From: Planctomycetota bacterium
Lineage (GTDB): Bacteria; Planctomycetota; Planctomycetia; Pirellulales; Lacipirellulaceae
Assembly: GCA_013151315.1 (NCBI GenBank)
Contig: JAADIN010000096.1
Coordinates: forward strand, 1-11,078
Direction of reading: 5' to 3'
Length of the DNA stretch: 11,078 nt
In this document: in pieces, positions 1-5,347 of the stretch
How the letters are laid out: each line of letters opens with the position of its first letter
Numbering within the stretch: the first letter of the stretch is position 1
Position numbers and translations under genes: made by a program
The notes under the pieces: model-generated
The model's database searches: none
Told to the model about the DNA's origin: nothing
What the model saw: only the letters and a program-made list of their open reading frames with translations

Positions 1-128
1 CCGCTAGCCCCCATGAGCGAAATGAAATCGCCTTCTTCGACGGTAAGACTCACGCCATCGAGCGGGCGGATTGACTCCTCGCCGTTGGCATACTCTTTGG
101 TAACGTTCATGACTTCAACAAGCGACAT
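1..128 (-). CDS. ABC transporter ATP-binding protein, N-terminal fragment (MacB/LolD/DevA type)
   Basis: Only the first 42 codons are present; the gene runs off the left edge. The translation starts MSLVEVMNVTKEYANGEESI, continues RPLDGVSLTVEEGDFISLMG and ends at ASG, the start of the Walker A loop. The pattern 'V.K.Y..G...I.PL.GVSL.V..GDF.SLMG.SG' is the standard N-terminus of the MacB/LolD/DevA ATPases, which energise FtsX-like permeases. The rest of Walker A, the signature motif and Walker B lie outside the window. The start at 128 is supported by a purine-rich AAAGGAAA upstream. It follows the permease and adaptor genes on the same strand and completes the usual three-part exporter. Family assignment is firm; the substrate is unknown. 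Confidence 0.9.
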   Translation of the reverse strand, partial: MSLVEVMNVTKEYANGEESIRPLDGVSLTVEEGDFISLMGAS

Positions 129-148
129 TTTGAATTTCCTTTCGATTT

Positions 149-255
149 TACACAGAGTCACGGAGGGCACGGAGCAAAATATAGATCGAGGAGGTTCCCT
201 GACATCAACAATCAAAAATCTCACATCAAACATTTTCTCCGTGCTATTCGTGGTT
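149..255. repeat. Inverted-repeat intergenic element with CACRRAK-type units, overlapping the adaptor stop codon
   Basis: The plus strand at 151-174 holds three similar 7-mers, CACAGAG, CACGGAG and CACGGAG, about 8-9 nt apart. The other end, read on the minus strand from 255 to 237, is AACCACGAATAGCACGGAG. GCACGGAG at 167-174 is exactly inverted at 237-244. The right end covers the last codons and the TAG stop of the adaptor gene, so its final residues (NHE) are encoded by the element. The same AACCACGAATAG word begins the element at 3120. I recall similar words scattered between genes in Planctomycetes and Verrucomicrobia, but cannot name a described family. Confidence 0.6.
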
Positions 256-1812
256 TCGAAACTCACCCGCCACCCGCACACGCGAACCTTCACGGATCGA
301 CTCACGACCGGCAACAATCAACTTGTCGGTCGGCTGGAGTCCACTTAGGACTTCGACGAGACCCTCGTCGGTTTCGCCCCGGCCTACTTCTACATTTTTT
401 CGCCTTGCTAGGCTTTCGGTAAGGTCGGCCACCCAAACGCTTGCCCCCCCCTCGGCACTTAGCACGAGCGATTTCGGCACAAACAGCCGTAGGGGCGATT
501 CCCCGGGAGCTTCCTCCGTCACTGGCGAGGCGGGAGCAAGGAACGTCACCTTGCCCAGCATCTCGGGCTTGATTACCTCTGGCGGCTCGTTCACCGCGAC
601 TTTGACTTGCAAGGTATTTTTCTGAATGTCTGCCAAAGTCGTTACGGAAATGACTTCGCCTTCGATGGGTTTCGACAGGGCGGCCGTCTCGATAAGTGCT
701 GGCTGACCTATCTGAACTTGGGGAACGTCCTCGAGTCGAACATCGACTCGGACTTGCAATCGTTTGTGATCGTACAAGCTGACCACAGCGCTGGAGCCTT
801 GCGCCGAGTGGGGGTTGATGCCTGTGAGGCTTTGGCCGGGTCGTGCGTCGAGGCTCAACACGCATCCAGTGATCGGCGACCGAACGACCATTCGCTCCAG
901 ACGAAGCTCGGCCACTTTTACTTCCAGGTGCGTTTGCTCCGCTTTGGCTTTGGCAACGGCAAGATTCGCCTCGGCTTCGGCTAAGGCACGCGTCTCTTCG
1001 GTCAAAAGTTTAAGTTTTTCTGCCGAAGCATCCCACTTCTGTTGCAGTGATTTGAGTTGCATCGAGAGCGTCGGCTTGCGGGCGGCCAGCTCGTTGACGG
1101 CGTTGGTTGCGGTGGCCAATTCGGCACGCGCTTCGCGGAGCACTTTTCCAGTAATCGCATCGCCGGCAAGCTCCTTGCGCCGCACATTTTCGGCGGCAAG
1201 CTGTTGATTGGTTTGGGCTGCTTCGAGTGCGTAGGGAAGATTGCCAATGGTGAGCTGAGTTTCGGCAAGCAGGGCCCCGGCATCGGCCAGCGAGGCTTGC
1301 AGGTTGATCGGCTTGGCGAGGTTGGTCTTGGCAGCCGCTAAGGTCGCCGCCGCACGGTCGACTTCCGCCTGTCGCAACGTATGCTTGGCTTTTGCTTGGG
1401 CGAGAGCCAACTTGGCATCGGTGTCAATCAGAATCGCAACCGGCTCGCCCTTTTCGACGTGTTGTCCTTCGATCACCAGCATGTCGAGAATCACGCCGGG
1501 AGCCAACGACGAAGCCACGACCGGCGTCGGCCGAGGCTCGATCCACCCAGCCGCTTGAAACAGGGGCGTGCCCTCGCGCTGGATCTCCGCCCGGCTCACC
1601 ACCACGGGCGTGATGGTGATTGACTGTGCCGGCAAAAAACTATCACGAGCCGCCCAAACAAAGAGGCTCAAGAACCCAAGCAGAATTCCCCCAGGCAAAA
1701 CATATCGAGTCAGCCAAGACCGTTTTATTTTCGCTTGCGTCTTTACGGGCTGATCTCGCTCGACCGCGAGCTGACTGAGATCGAGTTGGGAGGTGTGGTT
1801 TGACATAGCCAT
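244..1812 (-). CDS. HlyD/MacA-type periplasmic adaptor (membrane-fusion protein) of an ABC exporter
   Basis: This 522-residue protein links an inner-membrane ABC exporter to the periplasm or outer membrane. It has a cytoplasmic N-terminus of about 36 residues and one membrane segment at about 37-55 (VLPGGILLGFLSLFVWAA). The first half of a lipoyl/barrel-sandwich domain follows at about 85-130, with GWIEPRPTPVVAS and VIEGQHVEKGEPVAIL. A long Ala/Lys/Glu/Leu-rich coiled-coil hairpin spans about 130-305, and the second lipoyl half is VVRSPITGCVLSLDARPGQS. A beta-barrel and a membrane-proximal C-terminal domain end the protein. It lies between the permease and the ATPase on the same strand, as in MacAB or DevBCA systems, though in a different order. 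No clear ribosome site precedes ATG 1812 or the alternative ATG 1806. The stop codon lies inside a repeat element. Substrate unknown; neighbouring metal-binding genes suggest metal-related export. Confidence 0.92.
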   Translation of the reverse strand: MAMSNHTSQLDLSQLAVERDQPVKTQAKIKRSWLTRYVLPGGILLGFLSLFVWAARDSFLPAQSITITPVVVSRAEIQREGTPLFQAAGWIEPRPTPVVASSLAPGVILDMLVIEGQHVEKGEPVAILIDTDAKLALAQAKAKHTLRQAEVDRAAATLAAAKTNLAKPINLQASLADAGALLAETQLTIGNLPYALEAAQTNQQLAAENVRRKELAGDAITGKVLREARAELATATNAVNELAARKPTLSMQLKSLQQKWDASAEKLKLLTEETRALAEAEANLAVAKAKAEQTHLEVKVAELRLERMVVRSPITGCVLSLDARPGQSLTGINPHSAQGSSAVVSLYDHKRLQVRVDVRLEDVPQVQIGQPALIETAALSKPIEGEVISVTTLADIQKNTLQVKVAVNEPPEVIKPEMLGKVTFLAPASPVTEEAPGESPLRLFVPKSLVLSAEGGASVWVADLTESLARRKNVEVGRGETDEGLVEVLSGLQPTDKLIVAGRESIREGSRVRVAGEFRNHE

Positions 1813-1842
1813 TTGCCATTGTAAAAGTCTGTATCGGGTGTT

Positions 1843-1887
1843 CGTCGTGGTCGACGGCGCTAACGGTTAGCGCCGTCGGACACGACG
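1843..1887. repeat. Long hairpin between permease and adaptor genes
   Basis: A perfect 12-bp inverted repeat (CGACGGCGCTAA at 1852-1863, reverse complement at 1867-1878) has a 3-nt loop. A 2x2 mismatch separates it from an outer 7-bp stem (CGTCGTG 1843-1849 with CACGACG 1881-1887). It lies in the 85-nt gap between the permease stop and the adaptor start. No T-run follows on the minus strand, so an intrinsic terminator is not supported. It may be a mobile palindromic repeat or an mRNA processing or stability hairpin within the operon. Confidence 0.8.
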
Positions 1888-1897
1888 GACTACAAAA

Positions 1898-3067
1898 TTA
1901 AACTGATTTAATTGCTTCCGCCACCGGCAGTCGCATCGCCTTCAGCGCGGGAGGAATCGCTCCCACCACGCCCAACAAAATCGCCACGCCGCAAGCGACC
2001 GAAATACCGACGCTGTCGACCTTCAACATAAAGGCCCCCATCGTGAACCGAATTGCCGCGCCATCGACCATGGTGAGCCCCACGAGACATGCCATCAGTG
2101 CCCCGGCACACGCCAGCAGCGTCGCCTCTTGCACCAACGTCAGTAAGATCGCACGACGCCGGAAGCCGAGAGCCTGCAACGTGGCCAATTCGCGGGCCCG
2201 GCCTACAACCGCTCCGTACATCGTGTTGAGGCCGGCGAAAATTCCCGAGCCGGCAACCAGTGCCACCACGACCCAGCCCAACATTCGCACAGGCTTGTAG
2301 TGTTTTTGCATGTCGGCGTAGTAACCACTTTCGGAGACCGCCTTGAGTTCTAGGTCGACCCGCTCACGACAAAACATGTCGACATCAGCAACCCGGTCGG
2401 GCGACTCCATGCCAACCGCGACCAGACTAAGGTCTTGTCGCTTCAGAGCCGTTTGCAGATCGGCAAGCGGTGCCCAGATTTCCGACTCAAATGCCGAGCC
2501 GGCCGCGGCAAATCGGCCACTAATTGTCCACGTATGGCCGTCGAAATTTACCTGCTGGCCTATCATCAGGTCTTCTTCGCCTGCCCCGAGCTTCGAGTGC
2601 GCCAAGCGACCCACCATCACCTCGCCACTTTGCGGCCAAGCACCTTCGATAAGCTGAACCTGGCTGCGTACTAGCGGGGCTACGGTCGTCACGCCACGCA
2701 CCAAGCCCATGCCGGGCTCTTTCATGTTGGCGGTTGTGATTCGCGTGCCAAGATAGAGTTCGGGCGACACGTACTCGACGCCATACTGACTGCGAACGCC
2801 ATCGACGCTTGCCGACAGTAGGGCCGGAGTGCGTCCCGCAATCGACGAATTCTCGACATCAGCCGCCGACGAAAGCGCGTAAACCAGTACAACATTCGGA
2901 TTGCCCGTGGCTGCAAGCGACTTTTCGAGGCCACGGATAAATCCAACCACGACCAACACCAGCAGCACCACAATCGTGAGCCCGCCGAGCGTAAGGATGC
3001 TTCGCGACGGCCTACGAAACAAATTTCGCACTCCGTAATCCCAGGGTAAAAGGCGTTGGCCGAACAT
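1898..3067 (-). CDS. FtsX-like ABC transporter permease (MacB/DevC type)
   Basis: The 389-residue protein is the membrane subunit of a MacB/DevC-type (type VII) ABC exporter. It has the classic layout: a short N-terminus (LPWDYGVRNLFRRPSRS), TM1 at about 24-44, a large periplasmic domain at about 45-260, then three helices at about 263-284, 308-332 and 352-374. Between TM2 and TM3 is the coupling segment RARELATLQALGFRRRAILL, typical of FtsX domains, and the C-terminus AMRLPVAEAIK also fits. I start it at ATG 3067 because GGAGAG precedes it by 7 nt. The longer frame from ATG 3106 adds 13 residues without a ribosome site and begins almost at a repeat element. Neighbours on the same strand are the metal-binding lipoprotein upstream and the adaptor and ATPase downstream. 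Substrate unknown. Confidence 0.92.
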   Translation of the reverse strand: MFGQRLLPWDYGVRNLFRRPSRSILTLGGLTIVVLLVLVVVGFIRGLEKSLAATGNPNVVLVYALSSAADVENSSIAGRTPALLSASVDGVRSQYGVEYVSPELYLGTRITTANMKEPGMGLVRGVTTVAPLVRSQVQLIEGAWPQSGEVMVGRLAHSKLGAGEEDLMIGQQVNFDGHTWTISGRFAAAGSAFESEIWAPLADLQTALKRQDLSLVAVGMESPDRVADVDMFCRERVDLELKAVSESGYYADMQKHYKPVRMLGWVVVALVAGSGIFAGLNTMYGAVVGRARELATLQALGFRRRAILLTLVQEATLLACAGALMACLVGLTMVDGAAIRFTMGAFMLKVDSVGISVACGVAILLGVVGAIPPALKAMRLPVAEAIKSV

Positions 3068-3074
3068 GAATTTT

Positions 3075-3080
3075 CTCTCC
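3075..3080 (-). promoter_or_regulatory. Ribosome binding site deciding the permease start
   Basis: GGAGAG on the minus strand lies 7 nt before ATG 3067. No comparable site precedes the upstream in-frame ATG at 3106, so the shorter permease is preferred. Confidence 0.7.
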
Positions 3081-3119
3081 AAATATCCGTCGAAACGAAC
3101 TCTCATGGCAAACGAAACT

Positions 3120-3207
3120 AACCACGAATAGTACGAATCCTACGAATGGAATTTCGACTGGGTGCTAAGAGGAGTTGACCTTCCCCTTATGCGTATAATT
3201 CGTGGTT
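3120..3207. repeat. Intergenic element with 19-bp imperfect terminal inverted repeats
   Basis: The left end reads AACCACGAATAGTACGAAT (3120-3138). The right end, on the opposite strand from 3207, reads AACCACGAATTATACGCAT. They match at 16 of 19 positions, the first ten perfectly. The left end also contains three 7-mers (CACGAAT, TACGAAT, TACGAAT) spaced exactly 9 nt apart. The element fills most of the 142-nt gap between the lipoprotein stop and the permease start, beginning two nucleotides past the lipoprotein stop. It shares its end word with the element at 149-255. No coding capacity. Confidence 0.7.
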
Positions 3208-3209
3208 CT

Positions 3210-3752
3210 CTATTTCCGAATAAAAACGCCCTTAGCGAGCATCACGAAATTTCCGCTTTCGTCTTTCTTTGCCGTCCCTTCGAGAACGACCATGTCGGAT
3301 TCTTTGAGCCCCAATAGCTCTCGAGAATCAACGGGGATCAGTTTTCCTTGAGCATTGACCACTTTGACGAGCGTCGTACATTCGAGCCGCTCGGTGGCGC
3401 AACAGTCGCCCATGCAAAGCTCGCTTTCGACTGAGTCTTCTCCCTCGGCAACGACCGACATCGAAGCATCAAGCAACGTAAAAGCAGCTCGGCCATCGAT
3501 CCATGGGTTGGCTGCGCCGCCAATGCGTCCGACGAGAACCAAAGGCTTGCCATCTTCTGCCGACTCGCGAGCCACAATCACACCGACCGCTCCGGTCGGT
3601 TCCTCAGCAAGGAGAAACTGACTGCCATCAATCTCAAGAACTGTTGCCGAAGCAGTCGCCGAGGCGGCGGTCGATTCTGAAGCGTTGCCGCAGCCGACGA
3701 GCAAAGGCAAACTGGCAGCAGCCAGAACTAAAAAGGGGTAAAACGATTTCAT
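3210..3752 (-). CDS. Predicted lipoprotein with a four-cysteine cluster, possible OB-like fold
   Basis: This is a 180-residue predicted lipoprotein. The signal peptide ends in a lipobox (L18-V-G-C21), followed by a Ser/Ala/Thr linker. The body alternates short hydrophobic strands: GAVGVIVARE, KPLVLVGRIGG, GRAAFTLLDASM, TLVKVVNAQGKLIPVD, SDMVVLEGTA and FVMLAKGVFIRK. This pattern resembles an OB-type beta barrel; that reading is inference. C113, C117, C118 and C125 (ELCMGDCCATERLEC) form a compact cluster suited to binding a soft metal such as copper, zinc or mercury. Its ATG overlaps the stop of the two-HMA-domain protein (ATGA), so the two are probably translated together. I cannot name a characterised family. 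The start is secure because of the strong ribosome site and lipobox. Confidence 0.85.
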   Translation of the reverse strand: MKSFYPFLVLAAASLPLLVGCGNASESTAASATASATVLEIDGSQFLLAEEPTGAVGVIVARESAEDGKPLVLVGRIGGAANPWIDGRAAFTLLDASMSVVAEGEDSVESELCMGDCCATERLECTTLVKVVNAQGKLIPVDSRELLGLKESDMVVLEGTAKKDESGNFVMLAKGVFIRK

Positions 3753-4450
3753 CTTTGAACTCCTCCGTTATTGGATGGATGGTTATTCGATTGACTGTTG
3801 GCTTGATGAGCACTGGTCGTTTTAGGAGCCGACCAGGCGATATCCATTCGCCCCGAGGCACTCACGATCGCCAGGGGACGCTCTTTGGCCCCCAGCACTG
3901 CGCCGGTGAGAGCCCAAGGAGACAGGTTTTGCCCGTTGCTTTTGATAACCATGGTGTTTTGTTTCATGTCAGCGCTCACATTGCTGACACCGCGGATGGC
4001 GTAGAGCTGTGCTGCAATTTTCTGTGCGCAACCCTTGCAGTGCAGGTTGTCGATCACCACGTAAGTGGTCCCCTGGGGCGGCAAGGAATTGGCAGCTAAC
4101 GCCTCTGCTTGGGTCACTGAAAAAGTGGCATCTGCGGTGGTCAAGCTCGTAGGGCCCCCTTCGCCTGCCGCGACGGCTTGCCACAGCTGTTCAAGTGTTG
4201 CACCCTTCTGTTGCGAAACCGTCACCACAACGGTCTTGTTTTCAATATTGGCATCGACGGCCGTTACGCCCGGTGCGGCGTAAAGCTGCCCCGCTACTTT
4301 TTGGGCACAACCCTTACAGCACATCGCGTCGGCAACGATTTGCACCTGCTGATTGCCAGCCTGCGGAGCAGCGGCTATCACCAACGATGTTGACATAGTC
4401 ACTGCAAAAATCATCAAGGGGGCGACGAGTGCCCAGGTTTTTATACGCAT
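3749..4450 (-). CDS. Periplasmic protein with two heavy-metal-associated (HMA) domains
   Basis: The 233-residue protein has a signal peptide (about 1-28, probable cleavage after AAA) and two HMA domains. Domain 1 (about 35-100) has the metal loop MCCKGC, C44/C45/C48, followed by AQKVAGQLYAAPGVTAV. Domain 2 (about 128-195) has LHCKGC, C138 and C141, followed by AQKIAAQLYAIRGVSNV. CxxC loops in this fold bind Cu(I), Hg(II) or Zn(II) and pass the ion between proteins. The C-terminal 30 residues are Asn/Ser/Gln-rich and probably disordered. A signal peptide on an HMA protein implies a periplasmic carrier or sensor, like MerP, not a cytosolic chaperone. The start at 4450 has AGGAG upstream. The last codons contain the ribosome site of the downstream lipoprotein. 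The metal is not determined by sequence. Confidence 0.92.
   Translation of the reverse strand: MRIKTWALVAPLMIFAVTMSTSLVIAAAPQAGNQQVQIVADAMCCKGCAQKVAGQLYAAPGVTAVDANIENKTVVVTVSQQKGATLEQLWQAVAAGEGGPTSLTTADATFSVTQAEALAANSLPPQGTTYVVIDNLHCKGCAQKIAAQLYAIRGVSNVSADMKQNTMVIKSNGQNLSPWALTGAVLGAKERPLAIVSASGRMDIAWSAPKTTSAHQANSQSNNHPSNNGGVQR
3760..3766 (-). promoter_or_regulatory. Strong ribosome binding site inside the HMA gene for the lipoprotein
   Basis: GGAGGAG on the minus strand sits 7 nt before the lipoprotein ATG and is part of the last codons (Gly-Gly-Val) of the HMA gene. With the ATGA overlap it indicates translational coupling. Confidence 0.8.
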
Positions 4451-4502
4451 CCTAGTCTTCTCCTCTTCTTATTATCCTGACAGAGTAACAACAACTGAAT
4501 CA

Positions 4503-4575
4503 CTGCGGGGGCGCAGCACAAACCAAAAGGTGGATCGGTGAAAAGAAACGTCCCTGCAGTGTTTTGAAACAAAAC
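4503..4575. other. Two small hairpins in the gap between the cysteine-rich gene and the HMA gene
   Basis: CTGCG/CGCAG with a GGGG loop lies at 4503-4516 and GTTTTG/CAAAAC with an AAA loop at 4561-4575, in the 170-nt leader of the HMA gene. Both are short and could be chance. I see no convincing internal promoter or terminator here. Confidence 0.3.
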
Positions 4576-4620
4576 CAAGGGGAACGAAAGTCGCAAGCAG
4601 AGGGCCTGCGGGAAGAAAAA

Positions 4621-5079
4621 TTAGATCAAAAATCGGCAGAGCTTGGCACAGCGTACCATTGCCCCATCAACCGATCTGGCAACCGTTGCTTCTCGATTGC
4701 GTGTCGAACCTTGATCGCATCCTGCAGGCGCAGTCATCGGCGTGTGAGATTGCTCTGGGCTCTGGGACAACCGCTCCGCAGATGCACTGATGGGCAAACT
4801 CAAAGGCCCTGGCGACTGATGACACCAGCACGTTGGCGGACAGGGACAGGATCCGCTTTGGCCTACTTCGGGTGCCCTGACGCTTGATAACGGAGAGGAT
4901 TTTGTTCGCCCCTCGTTGCACATACGCGAGCAGGTGCAAGTACCCACCGAACTACCAGCCTTCGTGTCGACTGGCGAAGAAGGCGAGGCGCAACCGGCAA
5001 GATAACAAAAAGAATGGCTCTGCTGCACACCCGACAACAGCGCAAGCGCAACGCCCAAGAGGCCAACCGCTCGCTTCAT
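4621..5079 (-). CDS. Cysteine-rich secreted hypothetical protein
   Basis: I do not recognise a family for this 152-residue frame. It starts MKRAVGLLGVALALLSGVQQ, a clear signal sequence, then has 12 cysteines. They include CTCSRMC (48-54) and CPCPPTCWC (78-86), spaced like metallothionein-type or other soft-metal sites. An LAGC lipobox-like word at 27-30 could make it a lipoprotein, although it sits about ten residues past the hydrophobic core. It is followed on the same strand by the HMA protein and preceded by a good promoter, which supports a metal-related role by context. Weak points are the absence of a clear ribosome site before ATG 5079, a low-complexity C-terminal half, and competing open frames. 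A GTG at 5100 would add seven residues. Confidence 0.55.
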   Translation of the reverse strand: MKRAVGLLGVALALLSGVQQSHSFCYLAGCASPSSPVDTKAGSSVGTCTCSRMCNEGRTKSSPLSSVRAPEVGQSGSCPCPPTCWCHQSPGPLSLPISASAERLSQSPEQSHTPMTAPAGCDQGSTRNREATVARSVDGAMVRCAKLCRFLI

Positions 5080-5107
5080 GTTGTAACTACGGTAAAACAC
5101 GCCAAAA

Positions 5108-5139
5108 GTCCTGTGTTGTCAGATGTCCTGTGTTGTCAG
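5108..5139. repeat. Two perfect 15-bp direct repeats at the predicted transcription start (possible operator)
   Basis: GTCCTGTGTTGTCAG occurs at 5108-5122 and 5125-5139 with a 17-bp period. They lie just downstream of the predicted transcription start (about 5142) and 28 nt before the ATG of the cysteine-rich gene. The position suits a repressor operator or a structured leader. Each copy is not itself a clean palindrome, so the binding mode is open. Confidence 0.55.
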
Positions 5140-5148
5140 GCATCCACG

Positions 5149-5176
5149 ATATTAGCATACCGCTGCAAATATTCAA
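5149..5176 (-). promoter_or_regulatory. Predicted sigma70-type promoter with extended -10 for the metal operon
   Basis: On the minus strand TTGAAT (5176-5171), a 16-nt spacer and TAATAT (5154-5149) form a near-consensus promoter, with TGC before the -10 as an extended -10. The start would be near 5142. It is the only strong promoter-like site I see ahead of the cysteine-rich, HMA, lipoprotein and exporter genes. Confidence 0.6.
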
Positions 5177-5347
5177 ACGGCACAATCAAATAACTCGGCA
5201 TAATAGGAGGGGAAAGGTTAATATAAAAGGAATCCTGAGCCACCTCTCTCGATTAAAACTGAACGATGCTAGCTGAACAATATTTTTTCTAGGGCTGTTA
5301 CTCTGGAGCCTTGTCTATTGTAGCAGTACATAACCTCCCGAGGCAAA

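Noticed and set aside
1898..3106. Longer permease start at ATG 3106
   Set aside because: No ribosome site, 13 extra residues unlike the family N-terminus, and a start next to a repeat element; ATG 3067 has GGAGAG at good spacing.
3503..4099. Plus-strand frame of 198 residues
   Set aside because: Antisense to the well-supported HMA and lipoprotein genes; composition is that of a shadow frame.
4884..5276. Plus-strand frame of 130 residues opposite the cysteine-rich gene
   Set aside because: Very basic, no domain or signal, and it crosses the promoter and direct repeats of the opposite strand.
5280..5347. Terminator after the GT-C-like gene
   Set aside because: Only a 4-bp stem (GGCT/AGCC) without a T-run on the coding strand.
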